In this document: piece after piece, positions 21,349-29,016 of the stretch
Position numbering within the stretch: position 1 is the first letter of the stretch
How the letters are laid out: every line of letters begins with the position of its first letter
NCBI RefSeq assembly: GCF_009905215.1
Contig: NZ_CP047593.1
Coordinates: 310,001 to 374,000 of the forward strand
Direction of reading: 5' to 3'
Length of the DNA: 64,000 bases
Source of the DNA: Tichowtungia aerotolerans
Lineage (GTDB): Bacteria; Verrucomicrobiota; Kiritimatiellia; Kiritimatiellales; Tichowtungiaceae
The notes under the pieces: generated by a model
Told to the model about the DNA's origin: nothing
The model's database searches: none
The model's input: only the letters and a program-made list of their open reading frames with translations
Translations under genes and position numbers: made by a program

Positions 21349-22157
21349 TGGACCTCTTTCACAAAATGTTCAATTGCTGCACGCATCCTCGGCATCGCCT
21401 CTCCGGCCGTCCGGATAACATCTTCGCCGCTGAGCGTTTCGTGCCCCAGTCCCGCGGCCCAGTTACAAACGCAGGACAGGCCTGCCACCTGCAACCCCAG
21501 CGCATTGGCAAAAATCGCCTCCGGCACAGTGGACATACCGACCGCATCGGCTCCAAGCGCACGAAACGCCCTGATTTCTGCCGGCGTTTCAAAAGTCGGC
21601 CCGGATGTGGCCAGATATACCCCGGAGGACGCGCCCGCATCTTCGAGAACCGACCGGAGCGCGGGAGTATATACCGAGCTCTGATCCGGAAACCGATCCC
21701 CGAATGCAGGCTTGTGCGGACCGGCGAGCGGATTGCCGCCCAGCATGTTGATGTGGTCGCTCATCGCCATCAGCGATCCGGGCCCCAGATCCTCGCGAAT
21801 GCCGCCGGATGCATTGGTGAGCAGAACCGTCTGCACACCGAACTGTTTGAGGATCCAGACCGGCAGAACCACCGGTGCCCAGCCTTCTCCCTCATACAGG
21901 TGACGCCGCCCCTGAAAAACAAACACCTCTTTGTCGTTGAATTCAGCATGGATCAGCTGACCTGCGTGACCCGGCGCTCCGGTTTTTCCAAGGTTTGGAA
22001 TCTCTGAATAGGAAAGAGAGGCCTTCACCGCAAACCCTGAAACGGCGTCTCTCCAGCCGGAGCCGAGAATAATCCCGAATGCCGGTTTAGCATTCGGCCA
22101 GACGGCTTTCACCGCAGAAACCGCTTCATCCAATACCGTCTGATTGATCGCATGCAT
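21345..22157 (-). CDS. Purine nucleoside phosphorylase (trimeric inosine/guanosine type)
   Basis: A 270-residue phosphorylase splitting purine nucleosides into base and sugar-1-phosphate. It shows the phosphate-binding 'GIILGSGW' near residue 28, 'GAPGHAGQLI', 'VFQGRRHLYEGEG', 'LTNASGGI' and the substrate segment 'GPTFETPAEIRAFRALGADAVGMS'. The usual 'TN.AAG' base-binding segment reads 'VCNWAAGLG'. ATG 22157 starts the homologous region. It is divergent from guanine deaminase with a 40-bp gap, and leads a coupled operon with carbonic anhydrase and cytidine deaminase. A dispersed palindrome lies at 21985-22001. Confidence 0.93.
   Translation of the reverse strand: MHAINQTVLDEAVSAVKAVWPNAKPAFGIILGSGWRDAVSGFAVKASLSYSEIPNLGKTGAPGHAGQLIHAEFNDKEVFVFQGRRHLYEGEGWAPVVLPVWILKQFGVQTVLLTNASGGIREDLGPGSLMAMSDHINMLGGNPLAGPHKPAFGDRFPDQSSVYTPALRSVLEDAGASSGVYLATSGPTFETPAEIRAFRALGADAVGMSTVPEAIFANALGLQVAGLSCVCNWAAGLGHETLSGEDVIRTAGEAMPRMRAAIEHFVKEVQ
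21985..22001. repeat. Dispersed palindrome inside the phosphorylase gene
   Basis: TTTCCAA-GGT-TTGGAAT: perfect 12-base core TTCCAA/TTGGAA around a 3-base centre. Confidence 0.8.
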
Positions 22158-22197
22158 GGGCTTGATAGTAAATAGCCGCCGGCGTAGCATCAAGCTC

Positions 22198-22665
22198 ATG
22201 AACGAAGCATTTATGCGGGAAGCCATCGCCCTCTCCACCGCAAATATGGAAACCGGCGAAGGCGGACCCTTCGGCGCCGTCGTTGTCAAAAACGGCGAAA
22301 TTATCGGCCGCGGCTGGAACCGGGTCACCTCATCCAACGACCCGACCGCCCATGCCGAAGTGATCGCCATCCGCGACGCCTGCGCAAAATTCGGAACCTT
22401 CGACCTATCGGGCTGCGAAATCTATGCGAGCTGTGAACCCTGCCCCATGTGCCTGTCCGCCATTTACTGGGCGCGGCTGGATAAACTCTATTTTGCTGCC
22501 GGACGCGAAGACGCCGCCCGTGCCGGCTTCGACGACGAATGGATCTACCGCGAAGTTTCCAAACCCTGGAACAACCGCGAACTGCCCGCCGAACAAATGC
22601 TCGCCGACGAAGCCCGCAAGGCATTCGACATATGGAAAGACAAAAAAGACCGCACCGACTACTGA
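22198..22665 (+). CDS. guaD: Guanine deaminase (CDA-fold, GuaD type)
   Basis: A 155-residue zinc enzyme turning guanine into xanthine. Zinc ligands are H52 ('PTAHAEVIAI', with catalytic E54) and C82/C85 in 'CEPCPMC'. The C-terminal tail 'AFDIWKDKKDRTDY' resembles the domain-swapped tail of Bacillus GuaD and differs from TadA, which argues for guanine over tRNA adenosine. ATG 22198 begins the conserved helix; an upstream ATG at 22144 would overlap the divergent phosphorylase gene. Next to the phosphorylase it completes a guanosine salvage step. A weaker dispersed palindrome lies at 22556-22572. Confidence 0.9.
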   Translation: MNEAFMREAIALSTANMETGEGGPFGAVVVKNGEIIGRGWNRVTSSNDPTAHAEVIAIRDACAKFGTFDLSGCEIYASCEPCPMCLSAIYWARLDKLYFAAGREDAARAGFDDEWIYREVSKPWNNRELPAEQMLADEARKAFDIWKDKKDRTDY

Positions 22666-22674
22666 GGAGTCTCA

Positions 22675-23886
22675 ATGAAAAAGCAATTCGCCGCTCTAAA
22701 AAATCGGCTGACCTCTATCAGCAGGGAGGAACCGCTCAACAAGCTGTCTCTGACCGCAATCATCATTCTGGATATTATCATCCTCCACATTCTGTTCATC
22801 GGGCTGGAAGACCATACCCGGCAATTAACCTCTGCCTCGGAATATATGCCGCACACCGCCCGGGAGATGGTTATTCAGCAGTCATGGACTCCGGCCAACC
22901 GGATTTCAAAACTGCAACCGCTTGTTCTGGCTGACCGCAACAACCTCCGTTACCGCTATGAAAGCCCGTTTGATGAACAGAAAATCAAAGTCATGCACCC
23001 GGACGCCCAGCGTTTTTACAGCCAGGCCAAGATCCTCTCAGAAGACAAAGCACTTCATTCGCTCTTCCTGAATCGCAAGAAAGCCGCTGAAGAACGCAGC
23101 AGAACCGAGAACGCCTTTGAAAAGGCAAAAAAATCCTACGACACGCAGCTGCTCGAAAACATCGCCAACGCCGCCCGAACCGGAGCGAATGCCGCCGCCA
23201 CCACCGCGCAGCAGTATAATGAAAAAATCGGCCGTCTCACCGGCGAAATCGACGCACTGGAAAACGGAATCAACGCACACCCCGGCATTCAGACTCTTTG
23301 GAAGATTGTTTCCCCGAACGATGCGGAACGCGACCGGATTGTCAAAGATTACAAACGGTTTCAGTTCTGGTTCCCGCTCAAGGAACTGGCATGGCAGCTT
23401 GTCTTCCTGCTTCCTATCTTTGGAACCTTCTACTGGTGGAACAGCCGCAGCATCAAAAAGGATAATCCGATCCAGACGCTGATTTCATCTCACCTGCTCG
23501 TCATTGCCTCCCTGCCGATCATTCTGAAACTCATTGAACTGGTGATCGACCTCATCCCGGAACACTTTTTCAAAAACCTGTTTAAATTCCTCAAGTCGCT
23601 GCACCTGATGGCGCTTTGGCACTACTTCCTGATCTTCGCCATTATCATCATCGGACTTCTGATCGTCTGTTTTATCCAGCGCAAACTGTTCAACAAACAG
23701 AAGGTTTTACAGAAACGACTGGCCCGAGGCGCCTGCACCGCCTGCAGCAAACGACTGCCGCCCGGAGCTGTATACTGTCCGTTCTGCGGAACCGGTCAGC
23801 TGCGCACATGCACCGCCTGCGGCAAACAAACCCCGTCCGGAGGTGCCTGCTGCATCCACTGCGGTACAAATCAGACTGGACACTGA
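22675..23886 (+). CDS. Membrane protein with a C-terminal double zinc ribbon
   Basis: A 403-residue protein of unknown function, with a GAGGAG ribosome site, 9 bp after guaD. It has a TM segment near 28-45, a long charged coiled-coil-like region (about 120-225, 'EERSRTENAFEKAKKSYDT'), then three hydrophobic segments between about 235 and 345. The C-terminus holds two tandem Cys4 zinc ribbons, 'CTACSKRLPPGAVYCPFCG' and 'CTACGKQTPSGGACCIHCG', of the kind that bind nucleic acid or protein partners. A TTGGAA-type half palindrome lies near 23410-23426. Confidence 0.85.
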   Translation: MKKQFAALKNRLTSISREEPLNKLSLTAIIILDIIILHILFIGLEDHTRQLTSASEYMPHTAREMVIQQSWTPANRISKLQPLVLADRNNLRYRYESPFDEQKIKVMHPDAQRFYSQAKILSEDKALHSLFLNRKKAAEERSRTENAFEKAKKSYDTQLLENIANAARTGANAAATTAQQYNEKIGRLTGEIDALENGINAHPGIQTLWKIVSPNDAERDRIVKDYKRFQFWFPLKELAWQLVFLLPIFGTFYWWNSRSIKKDNPIQTLISSHLLVIASLPIILKLIELVIDLIPEHFFKNLFKFLKSLHLMALWHYFLIFAIIIIGLLIVCFIQRKLFNKQKVLQKRLARGACTACSKRLPPGAVYCPFCGTGQLRTCTACGKQTPSGGACCIHCGTNQTGH

Positions 23887-23954
23887 TTTCAACCGCCAGG
23901 ATTTTTTTAAATCCGATATTCCAAAAATCCGTCAATCCGCTATTCCATATCGGC

Positions 23955-24698
23955 ATGAATGTCTGGTCCTATCCTCTTTTCATTGCCGGCGGGTTTCTGG
24001 CCGGGTTTATCAACACGCTTGCGGGCAGCGGGTCTGTGGTCTCGCTGGCAATTATGAACCTGATGGGCCTTCCTCTGGATGTGGCCAACGGCACCAAACG
24101 GGTGGCAATTCTGCTGCAGGCGGCCGTTGGAACTGCCCGGTTTAAGAAGCAGGGCAATCTCCAGCTCCGGGAACATATCGGCATTGTCTTACCTGCGGTG
24201 GCCGGCGCAGTACTGGGCGCGTTTCTTGCCGGAAACGTCAGCGAACACTTCTTCCGCCGGTCGGTCGGAATCTGCATGGTGCTGATTCTGGGCCTCCTCT
24301 TCTTTAAACCGCAGCGCTGGCTCGAGGGAAACTCCCTGAAAAAACAGGCCGGACCGGTTCGCAGAATCTCATTCTTCCTCGTCGGCATCTACGGCGGTTA
24401 TATTCAGGTCGGCGTCGGAGTGTTTCTGCTGACAGCTCTGGTGCTCGGAGAAGGCCTCGACCTGGTGCGCGGGAATGCCGTCAAGGTGTTCCTCGCGCTC
24501 TGCTTCACGGTTCCCGCCCTGCTGATCTTCCTGATCAACGGACTGGTCCGGTGGGATGCGGCCATTCCACTGGCGATCGGCAGTATGCTCGGAGCATGGG
24601 CCGCCACCCATGAAGCGGCAAAGCACGGAGCCCGGTTTATCCGATGGCTGTTGATCGTTGTCGTCACCCTTTCCGCTGTCCGCTACCTGTTCTTCTAG
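23955..24698 (+). CDS. TauE/SafE-family membrane exporter
   Basis: A 247-residue polytopic protein of the sulfite exporter TauE/SafE family. Family hallmarks are the N-terminal 'GGFLAGFINTLAGSGSVVSLAIMNLMGLP' and the matching second repeat 'VGIYGGYIQVGVGVFLLTALVL'. The ATG at 23955 starts the first membrane segment; in-frame sequence further upstream is out of context and overlaps the previous gene. Members export sulfite, sulfoacetate or related organosulfur anions. It may relate to sulfated-polysaccharide use, but no sulfatase is in view. Confidence 0.9.
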   Translation: MNVWSYPLFIAGGFLAGFINTLAGSGSVVSLAIMNLMGLPLDVANGTKRVAILLQAAVGTARFKKQGNLQLREHIGIVLPAVAGAVLGAFLAGNVSEHFFRRSVGICMVLILGLLFFKPQRWLEGNSLKKQAGPVRRISFFLVGIYGGYIQVGVGVFLLTALVLGEGLDLVRGNAVKVFLALCFTVPALLIFLINGLVRWDAAIPLAIGSMLGAWAATHEAAKHGARFIRWLLIVVVTLSAVRYLFF

Positions 24699-24740
24699 AA
24701 CAAAAGGAAGCTCAACAGGCGCGTCAATTCTCAATCAGAA

Positions 24741-24768
24741 TAGACATTCTTAAAATCGAGCCTATAAT
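24741..24768 (+). promoter_or_regulatory. Sigma-70-type promoter for the acetylesterase gene
   Basis: TAGACA, a 16-base spacer, then a consensus TATAAT, about 40 bp upstream of the ATG at 24808. A GGAGG ribosome site follows at about 24798. Confidence 0.65.
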
Positions 24769-24807
24769 CATCGGCTTTCTTATTCATAGCCTAACCGGAG
24801 GATCTGT

Positions 24808-26874
24808 ATGAAAAAACTGCTCATCACCCTGCTCACTGCATTCGCAATCAACCTGACTCTGTCTGCGGAACTGACCCTGCCGACGATCTTAACCGACCAC
24901 ATGGTCCTCCAGCGGAAACAGCCGGTTCCGATCTGGGGCACAGCCGAACCCGGCAGCAGAATCACCGTTGAATTCGCCGGGCAGAAAAAGACAACCGAGG
25001 CCGACTCCAACGGAAAATGGCGCGTTGATCTCGATTCGATGGAAGCCAATGCCACGCCGCAGACAATGACCATCACGTCCTCAAAAGACGGCAGGACCGA
25101 AATCAGCGACGTACTGGTCGGTGAAGTCTGGCTCTGCTCCGGTCAGTCCAACATGCAGTGGGCGATGAAAAACTCGGAAAACGGTCCCGCTGCCATCGCC
25201 GCTGCCAACCACCAACAGATTCGTCTTTACAGAACCCCTACCGCTTTTTCTCAAACTCCAACCGAAAAAATCAATGCCGTCTGGACGCAGTGCAATTCCG
25301 AAACAGTTGCGGAGTTCTCAGCCGTCGCCTACTACTTCGGCAAAAAGCTGCAAGACGAACTGGATGTACCGATCGGCCTGTGGCAAAGCTGCTGGGGCGG
25401 CTCCCGCATTGAACCATGGACCCCGCCGTGCGGTTTTGAAGGCTTCGATTCACTCGCCGACATCCGTGAACAGATTAAAAACTTCCCGGCCGACTTCGGA
25501 GTCGACCCGAAAAAGGCGAAACAGGAGCGGCAGTACCCCACCGCCATGTACAACGCCATGCTCCACGCCAACATCCCCTTCGCCATCAAAGGTTCAATCT
25601 GGTATCAGGGCGAATCCAACCATCGCGAAGGCATGCTTTACGTCGATAAAACCAAAGCTCTGCTCAAAGGCTGGCACGCCCTGTGGGGATATGACTTCCC
25701 CTACTACTTTGTTCAGATCGCGCCTTATCAGTACGGAGCTGAAGATCCGTCTGTTCTGCCGGAATTCTGGGAAGCACAGGCCGAAATTGTGACAGAAATC
25801 CCGAATACCGGCATGGCCGTCGTCCACGACGCCACCACCCTCAACAACATTCACCCGCCAAACAAAGAAGTGCCCGGAACCCGCCTCGCCCAGCTGGCGC
25901 TCGACAACACCTACGGTCAAGACATCGTCAGCACCGGACCGGGCTTCAAAGAAATGAAACTTCTCGGCGACTCCATTGAGATCGTCTTCGACTCCGCCGA
26001 AGGCCTCACCACCCGCGACGGCAAAGATCCCGACTGGTTCGAAATCGTCGGCGACAACGGTATCTTTAAACCGGCCAAAGCTGTCATCAAAGGCAGCAGC
26101 ATTCTCCTCAGATCGCCGGATGTTGCAAACCCGGTCGCCATGCGCTTTGCATGGGACAAACTGGCCACACCAAACCTGATGAATGGAGCCGGCCTGCCCG
26201 CTCCCGCCTTCCGCGCCGGAGACGCACCGGAACCGAAACTGCCCGATATGGTTGAGCTTCCTGAAATGAAAGGTTTCAAAACGGTCTATCAGCTCGTCCT
26301 TCCGGCCAACAACAACTTTGCCCAGAAAGCTCCGGAGTACGCCGTTGACAACAGCGCGAAAATCAGCGCTTTCAAACAGGTCGCCTACCTGCTCGAACTC
26401 CAGAAGCCCGGCGAAGAAATTGAATACGCCTTCGCATCCATGGACGCATTCACATCGAACGTCAAACAGATCAGCGTGCCGACCGTTGCCTCCGGCGCGC
26501 GCTTTATGCAGCAGGTCAACAACCTCACCATCCGCAGCAATGTCGCCAGCGTCAACGAAGTGACCGGTTCAGACGGCGGCAACATTGAATTCTGGCCCGG
26601 CAACTACAGCCCGGGAAATGCCAGCCAGATTCCCGGCGCGGACAATCAGCTCTTCGACTTCGGAGATGTCGGCGCCGACAAAATCCCCGGCTACGGATGC
26701 ATGCAGGTCCACAACTGGAAAGACCGGCAGACCGTCTTTGCCATCAACCGCTGGAACGGCGGAACACTCGACATCGGCATCGGCAACTCGGAAACCGCCA
26801 AAGCCAGCGACTGGACCTTTGTCGGCAACGGCGGCTCCTACTTCATGCGCCGCCTCACCGTATTCGTCAAATAA
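24808..26874 (+). CDS. Secreted sialate O-acetylesterase-like SGNH hydrolase
   Basis: A 688-residue exported esterase. Residues 1-20 are a signal peptide. The catalytic serine is S111 in 'CSGQSNMQWAM', and a conserved 'GSIWYQGESN' block follows, as in the sialate 9-O-acetylesterase family. An N-terminal beta domain (21-100) precedes the hydrolase. About 190 C-terminal residues beyond the usual family end form an extra beta-rich module ('YQLVLPANNNFAQKAPEYAVD' to the end) that I cannot name. These enzymes remove acetyl groups from sialic acids or plant and algal polysaccharides. It is transcribed alone between its own promoter and terminator. Confidence 0.9.
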   Translation: MKKLLITLLTAFAINLTLSAELTLPTILTDHMVLQRKQPVPIWGTAEPGSRITVEFAGQKKTTEADSNGKWRVDLDSMEANATPQTMTITSSKDGRTEISDVLVGEVWLCSGQSNMQWAMKNSENGPAAIAAANHQQIRLYRTPTAFSQTPTEKINAVWTQCNSETVAEFSAVAYYFGKKLQDELDVPIGLWQSCWGGSRIEPWTPPCGFEGFDSLADIREQIKNFPADFGVDPKKAKQERQYPTAMYNAMLHANIPFAIKGSIWYQGESNHREGMLYVDKTKALLKGWHALWGYDFPYYFVQIAPYQYGAEDPSVLPEFWEAQAEIVTEIPNTGMAVVHDATTLNNIHPPNKEVPGTRLAQLALDNTYGQDIVSTGPGFKEMKLLGDSIEIVFDSAEGLTTRDGKDPDWFEIVGDNGIFKPAKAVIKGSSILLRSPDVANPVAMRFAWDKLATPNLMNGAGLPAPAFRAGDAPEPKLPDMVELPEMKGFKTVYQLVLPANNNFAQKAPEYAVDNSAKISAFKQVAYLLELQKPGEEIEYAFASMDAFTSNVKQISVPTVASGARFMQQVNNLTIRSNVASVNEVTGSDGGNIEFWPGNYSPGNASQIPGADNQLFDFGDVGADKIPGYGCMQVHNWKDRQTVFAINRWNGGTLDIGIGNSETAKASDWTFVGNGGSYFMRRLTVFVK

Positions 26875-26894
26875 TCCACGCATCCGATCCATTG

Positions 26895-26929
26895 AACGAG
26901 GCGTTTCCAATATTTGGAAACGCCTCGTT
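26895..26929 (+). terminator. Terminator whose stem contains the dispersed palindrome
   Basis: A perfect 16-bp stem (AACGAGGCGTTTCCAA paired with TTGGAAACGCCTCGTT) with loop TAT, followed by TGTTTTTAAT. The upper stem and loop are exactly TTTCCAATATTTGGAAA (26904-26920), a perfect copy of the palindrome found across the window. Confidence 0.9.
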
Positions 26930-27254
26930 TGTTTTTAATATACTTTTCGAAAGAGGACCCTAGCCTCCGGGATTAAACATGATCGAAAATCGCATTCCAT
27001 CAAATCAAAGACGTTGCCCCACCACTGCTCTCTAATTTTTCTGTAGCAGTCGCCCTGTGGGCGACTCGTTCGCCACAGGCGAACGGCTACAAAAACAAGC
27101 ATCTGGAATATTCATCACAGCTACGACCAAACATCAAATTGGAACGAATACAGGCACTCCCGCCAGCTTATCCTAATTTTTTGACAAAGAGGTACTCCCT
27201 CGTTAGCTTTTAGTTCCAATGAAAATTTTCCTATAAAAACAAGATTAGGATTTC
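26930..27254. other. Intergenic region with a REP-like element
   Basis: About 325 bp, AT-rich, without a gene. It contains the repeat at 27043-27092 and, at 27181, a TTGACA that could be the -35 of a promoter for the small membrane protein that follows; the -10 is poor. Confidence 0.5.
27043..27092. repeat. REP-like compound palindrome
   Basis: A 50-bp unit with outer arms TGTAGC/GCTACA enclosing two hairpins, AGTCGCC-CTGT-GGCGACT and GTTCGCC-ACA-GGCGAAC. The shape is that of short interspersed palindromes mobilised by REP-associated transposases. Only one copy is in the window. Confidence 0.7.
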
Positions 27255-27638
27255 ATGAAAGCATATAAACGAATAATAACCGTCGTTTTGGCAACCAACC
27301 TTGTATTACTTTCGCTTGCTATATTTCTGACTTACCACATCAATAGATTCGACTTAATACAGCCCGAGACGATCGCAAAACTGGAACAAATACATCAGGA
27401 AAAAATCAGTCTGGAAGATGCGGAATTACTAAAAGAGCACGCCTCTGATCTTTTAAATATACTTAAGACCTCATGTGGATATATGGAAAGCAGAGATGAT
27501 CTCCAAAAACTGTCTATTGGAAGCCTATACCTCGCCGTAGGATTTAACCTTTTTTCCGCAATTGTAACTTTAATCGGGCTCAATATAAAAAACGATAACC
27601 GCCGTCACTCCATAGCGAGATCGACCCGCTCAAAGTAA
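27255..27638 (+). CDS. Small two-TM membrane protein, unknown
   Basis: A 127-residue protein with one N-terminal membrane segment ('IITVVLATNLVLLSLAIFLTY', about 7-27), a charged middle ('EKISLEDAELLKEHASDLLNIL') and a second membrane segment ('LYLAVGFNLFSAIVTLIGLNI', about 91-111). An AGGA-type ribosome site precedes the ATG. Codon use and base composition are clearly AT-richer than the neighbours, hinting at transfer. No family is recognised. It ends 10 bp from the convergent thymidine phosphorylase gene. Confidence 0.7.
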   Translation: MKAYKRIITVVLATNLVLLSLAIFLTYHINRFDLIQPETIAKLEQIHQEKISLEDAELLKEHASDLLNILKTSCGYMESRDDLQKLSIGSLYLAVGFNLFSAIVTLIGLNIKNDNRRHSIARSTRSK

Positions 27639-27648
27639 CGTTTAACAT

Positions 27649-28923
27649 TCACCCAACAACCTCACAAACCAGCGGTTGCGGTTCAAAATGATCGCCGAGT
27701 TCAAAGGCGTTTCCAACCATTGGAAGACTCTCGTCGAAACAGTTCCGATCATTGGAAAAAATGACGGCGAGCGAGTCGCCTTTTTTGACTTCCTCGCCCG
27801 GCTTTTTCATCTGACCGATCCCAACGGCGTGATCAATGGTGTCGTCGGTTTTCTGGCGTCCGGCACCGAGTACAAGGCAGGCTTTGCCGATCAGATCGGC
27901 GTCGACGGTCGTAACGATTCCGTCGGCAGGCGCGAGAACCGGCTCCTGAATCTTCGCCGCCGCAAATTTCCAGTCGGTTGATCCGCCCTGCGCAGCGACC
28001 ATTTCCTCAAATTTTTTCATCGCCGTACCGTTTTCCAAACATTGGAAAATTTCGGCATTCGTTTTATGAACATTGGAAAGTTCAAGCATGTGCGCGGTCA
28101 GCGCGACGGTCAGCTCGCGCAGATCATCCGGTCCGCCGCCGCGAAGCACCTCGATGCATTCCTGCACCTCAAGGACGTTGCCGGCGGCGCGACCGAGCGG
28201 CTGGTTCATGTCGGTAATGAGCGCGCGGACTTTTTTGTCCATCGCCCGACCAACGTCAACCATGGCCTGGGCTAACTGACGAGCCTCCTCACGGGTTTTC
28301 ATGAACGCGCCTTTGCCCCACTTCACATCGAGCACGAGCGTATCGAGACCTTCGGCGAGCTTTTTGCTCATGATGGATGCGGTAATAAGCGGGATGGAGG
28401 GAACAGTGCCGGTAACGTCGCGCAAAGCGTAGAGTTTTTTATCGGCCGGAGCGAGCTGCGCGGTCTGGCCGATGATGGAACAGCCGACGTTTTCCAGGGT
28501 TTGGAAGAACTCCTTTTCGGAGAGATTTGTGCGGTAGCCGGGAATCGATTCCAGCTTGTCGAGCGTGCCGCCGGTGATGCCGAGGCCGCGCCCGGAGATC
28601 ATCGGAACGGTGAGGCCGCAGGCGGCGGCGAGCGGTGCGAGGATCAGCGAGGTTTTATCGCCGATACCGCCGGTCGAATGTTTGTCGGCCTTGATTCCCG
28701 GCAGGCTGGCCGGGTCAATTGTTTCGCCGGAGAGCATCATCTCCGTGGTCAGTGCGGCGGTTTCGGCAGGCGTCATTCCCTGGAAACAGATCGCCATCGC
28801 CAGGGCGGACATCTGATAGTCCGGAATGCTTCCCTCGGTGAATCCCTCAATGAAAAAGCGGATTTCATCGGCAGAAAGCTCGTTTCCTTCGCGTTTTCTT
28901 TCGATTATCCATTGAGGAAGCAT
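27649..28923 (-). CDS. deoA: Thymidine/pyrimidine-nucleoside phosphorylase
   Basis: A 424-residue enzyme releasing the base from thymidine or uridine with phosphate. The glycosyltransferase-family signature 'KADKHSTGGIGDKTSLILAP' (about 78-97), 'GRGLGITGGTLDKLESIPG' and 'DVKWGKGAFM' are intact. The start at 28923 begins the conserved 'QWIIERKREG'. It can be assigned to nucleoside salvage with cdd and the purine phosphorylase. The gene carries five full or partial copies of the dispersed palindrome (27710, 27742, 28032, about 28063 and 28491), the densest cluster in the window; they encode peptides such as 'FQCLENG', 'FFQTLEN' and 'VGNAFE'. Confidence 0.93.
   Translation of the reverse strand: MLPQWIIERKREGNELSADEIRFFIEGFTEGSIPDYQMSALAMAICFQGMTPAETAALTTEMMLSGETIDPASLPGIKADKHSTGGIGDKTSLILAPLAAACGLTVPMISGRGLGITGGTLDKLESIPGYRTNLSEKEFFQTLENVGCSIIGQTAQLAPADKKLYALRDVTGTVPSIPLITASIMSKKLAEGLDTLVLDVKWGKGAFMKTREEARQLAQAMVDVGRAMDKKVRALITDMNQPLGRAAGNVLEVQECIEVLRGGGPDDLRELTVALTAHMLELSNVHKTNAEIFQCLENGTAMKKFEEMVAAQGGSTDWKFAAAKIQEPVLAPADGIVTTVDADLIGKACLVLGAGRQKTDDTIDHAVGIGQMKKPGEEVKKGDSLAVIFSNDRNCFDESLPMVGNAFELGDHFEPQPLVCEVVG
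27710..27758. repeat. Pair of dispersed palindromes, centres 32 bp apart
   Basis: TTTCCAA-CCA-TTGGAAG (27710-27726) has a perfect core. GTTCCGA-TCA-TTGGAAA (27742-27758) has one core mismatch. Both lie in the 3' part of the thymidine phosphorylase gene. Confidence 0.75.
28032..28079. repeat. Dispersed palindrome plus half-site, centres 31 bp apart
   Basis: TTTCCAA-ACA-TTGGAAA (28032-28048) is perfect over 17 bp. A half-site CATTGGAAA ends at 28079 with a degenerate left arm. Confidence 0.75.
28491..28507. repeat. Dispersed palindrome, imperfect
   Basis: TTTCCAG-GGT-TTGGAAG within the thymidine phosphorylase gene; one core mismatch. Confidence 0.55.
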
Positions 28924-29016
28924 AAGCGAAAAAGTAAAGAAACCAGAATTCTTTGGCAAGAGCGACGGCGGTTTATTATGGTCTAACCTCAAATTTTAAA
29001 ATACGGGGAAATACAT

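Noticed and set aside
22198-22665. tRNA adenosine deaminase TadA
   Set aside because: The zinc motif alone would allow it, but the C-terminal tail and the purine salvage neighbour favour guanine deaminase.
24741-24768. Riboswitch in the acetylesterase leader
   Set aside because: The leader is about 40 bases, too short, and shows only promoter elements and a ribosome site.
27043-27092. CRISPR repeat
   Set aside because: Only one unit is present, with no spacers and no cas genes in the window.
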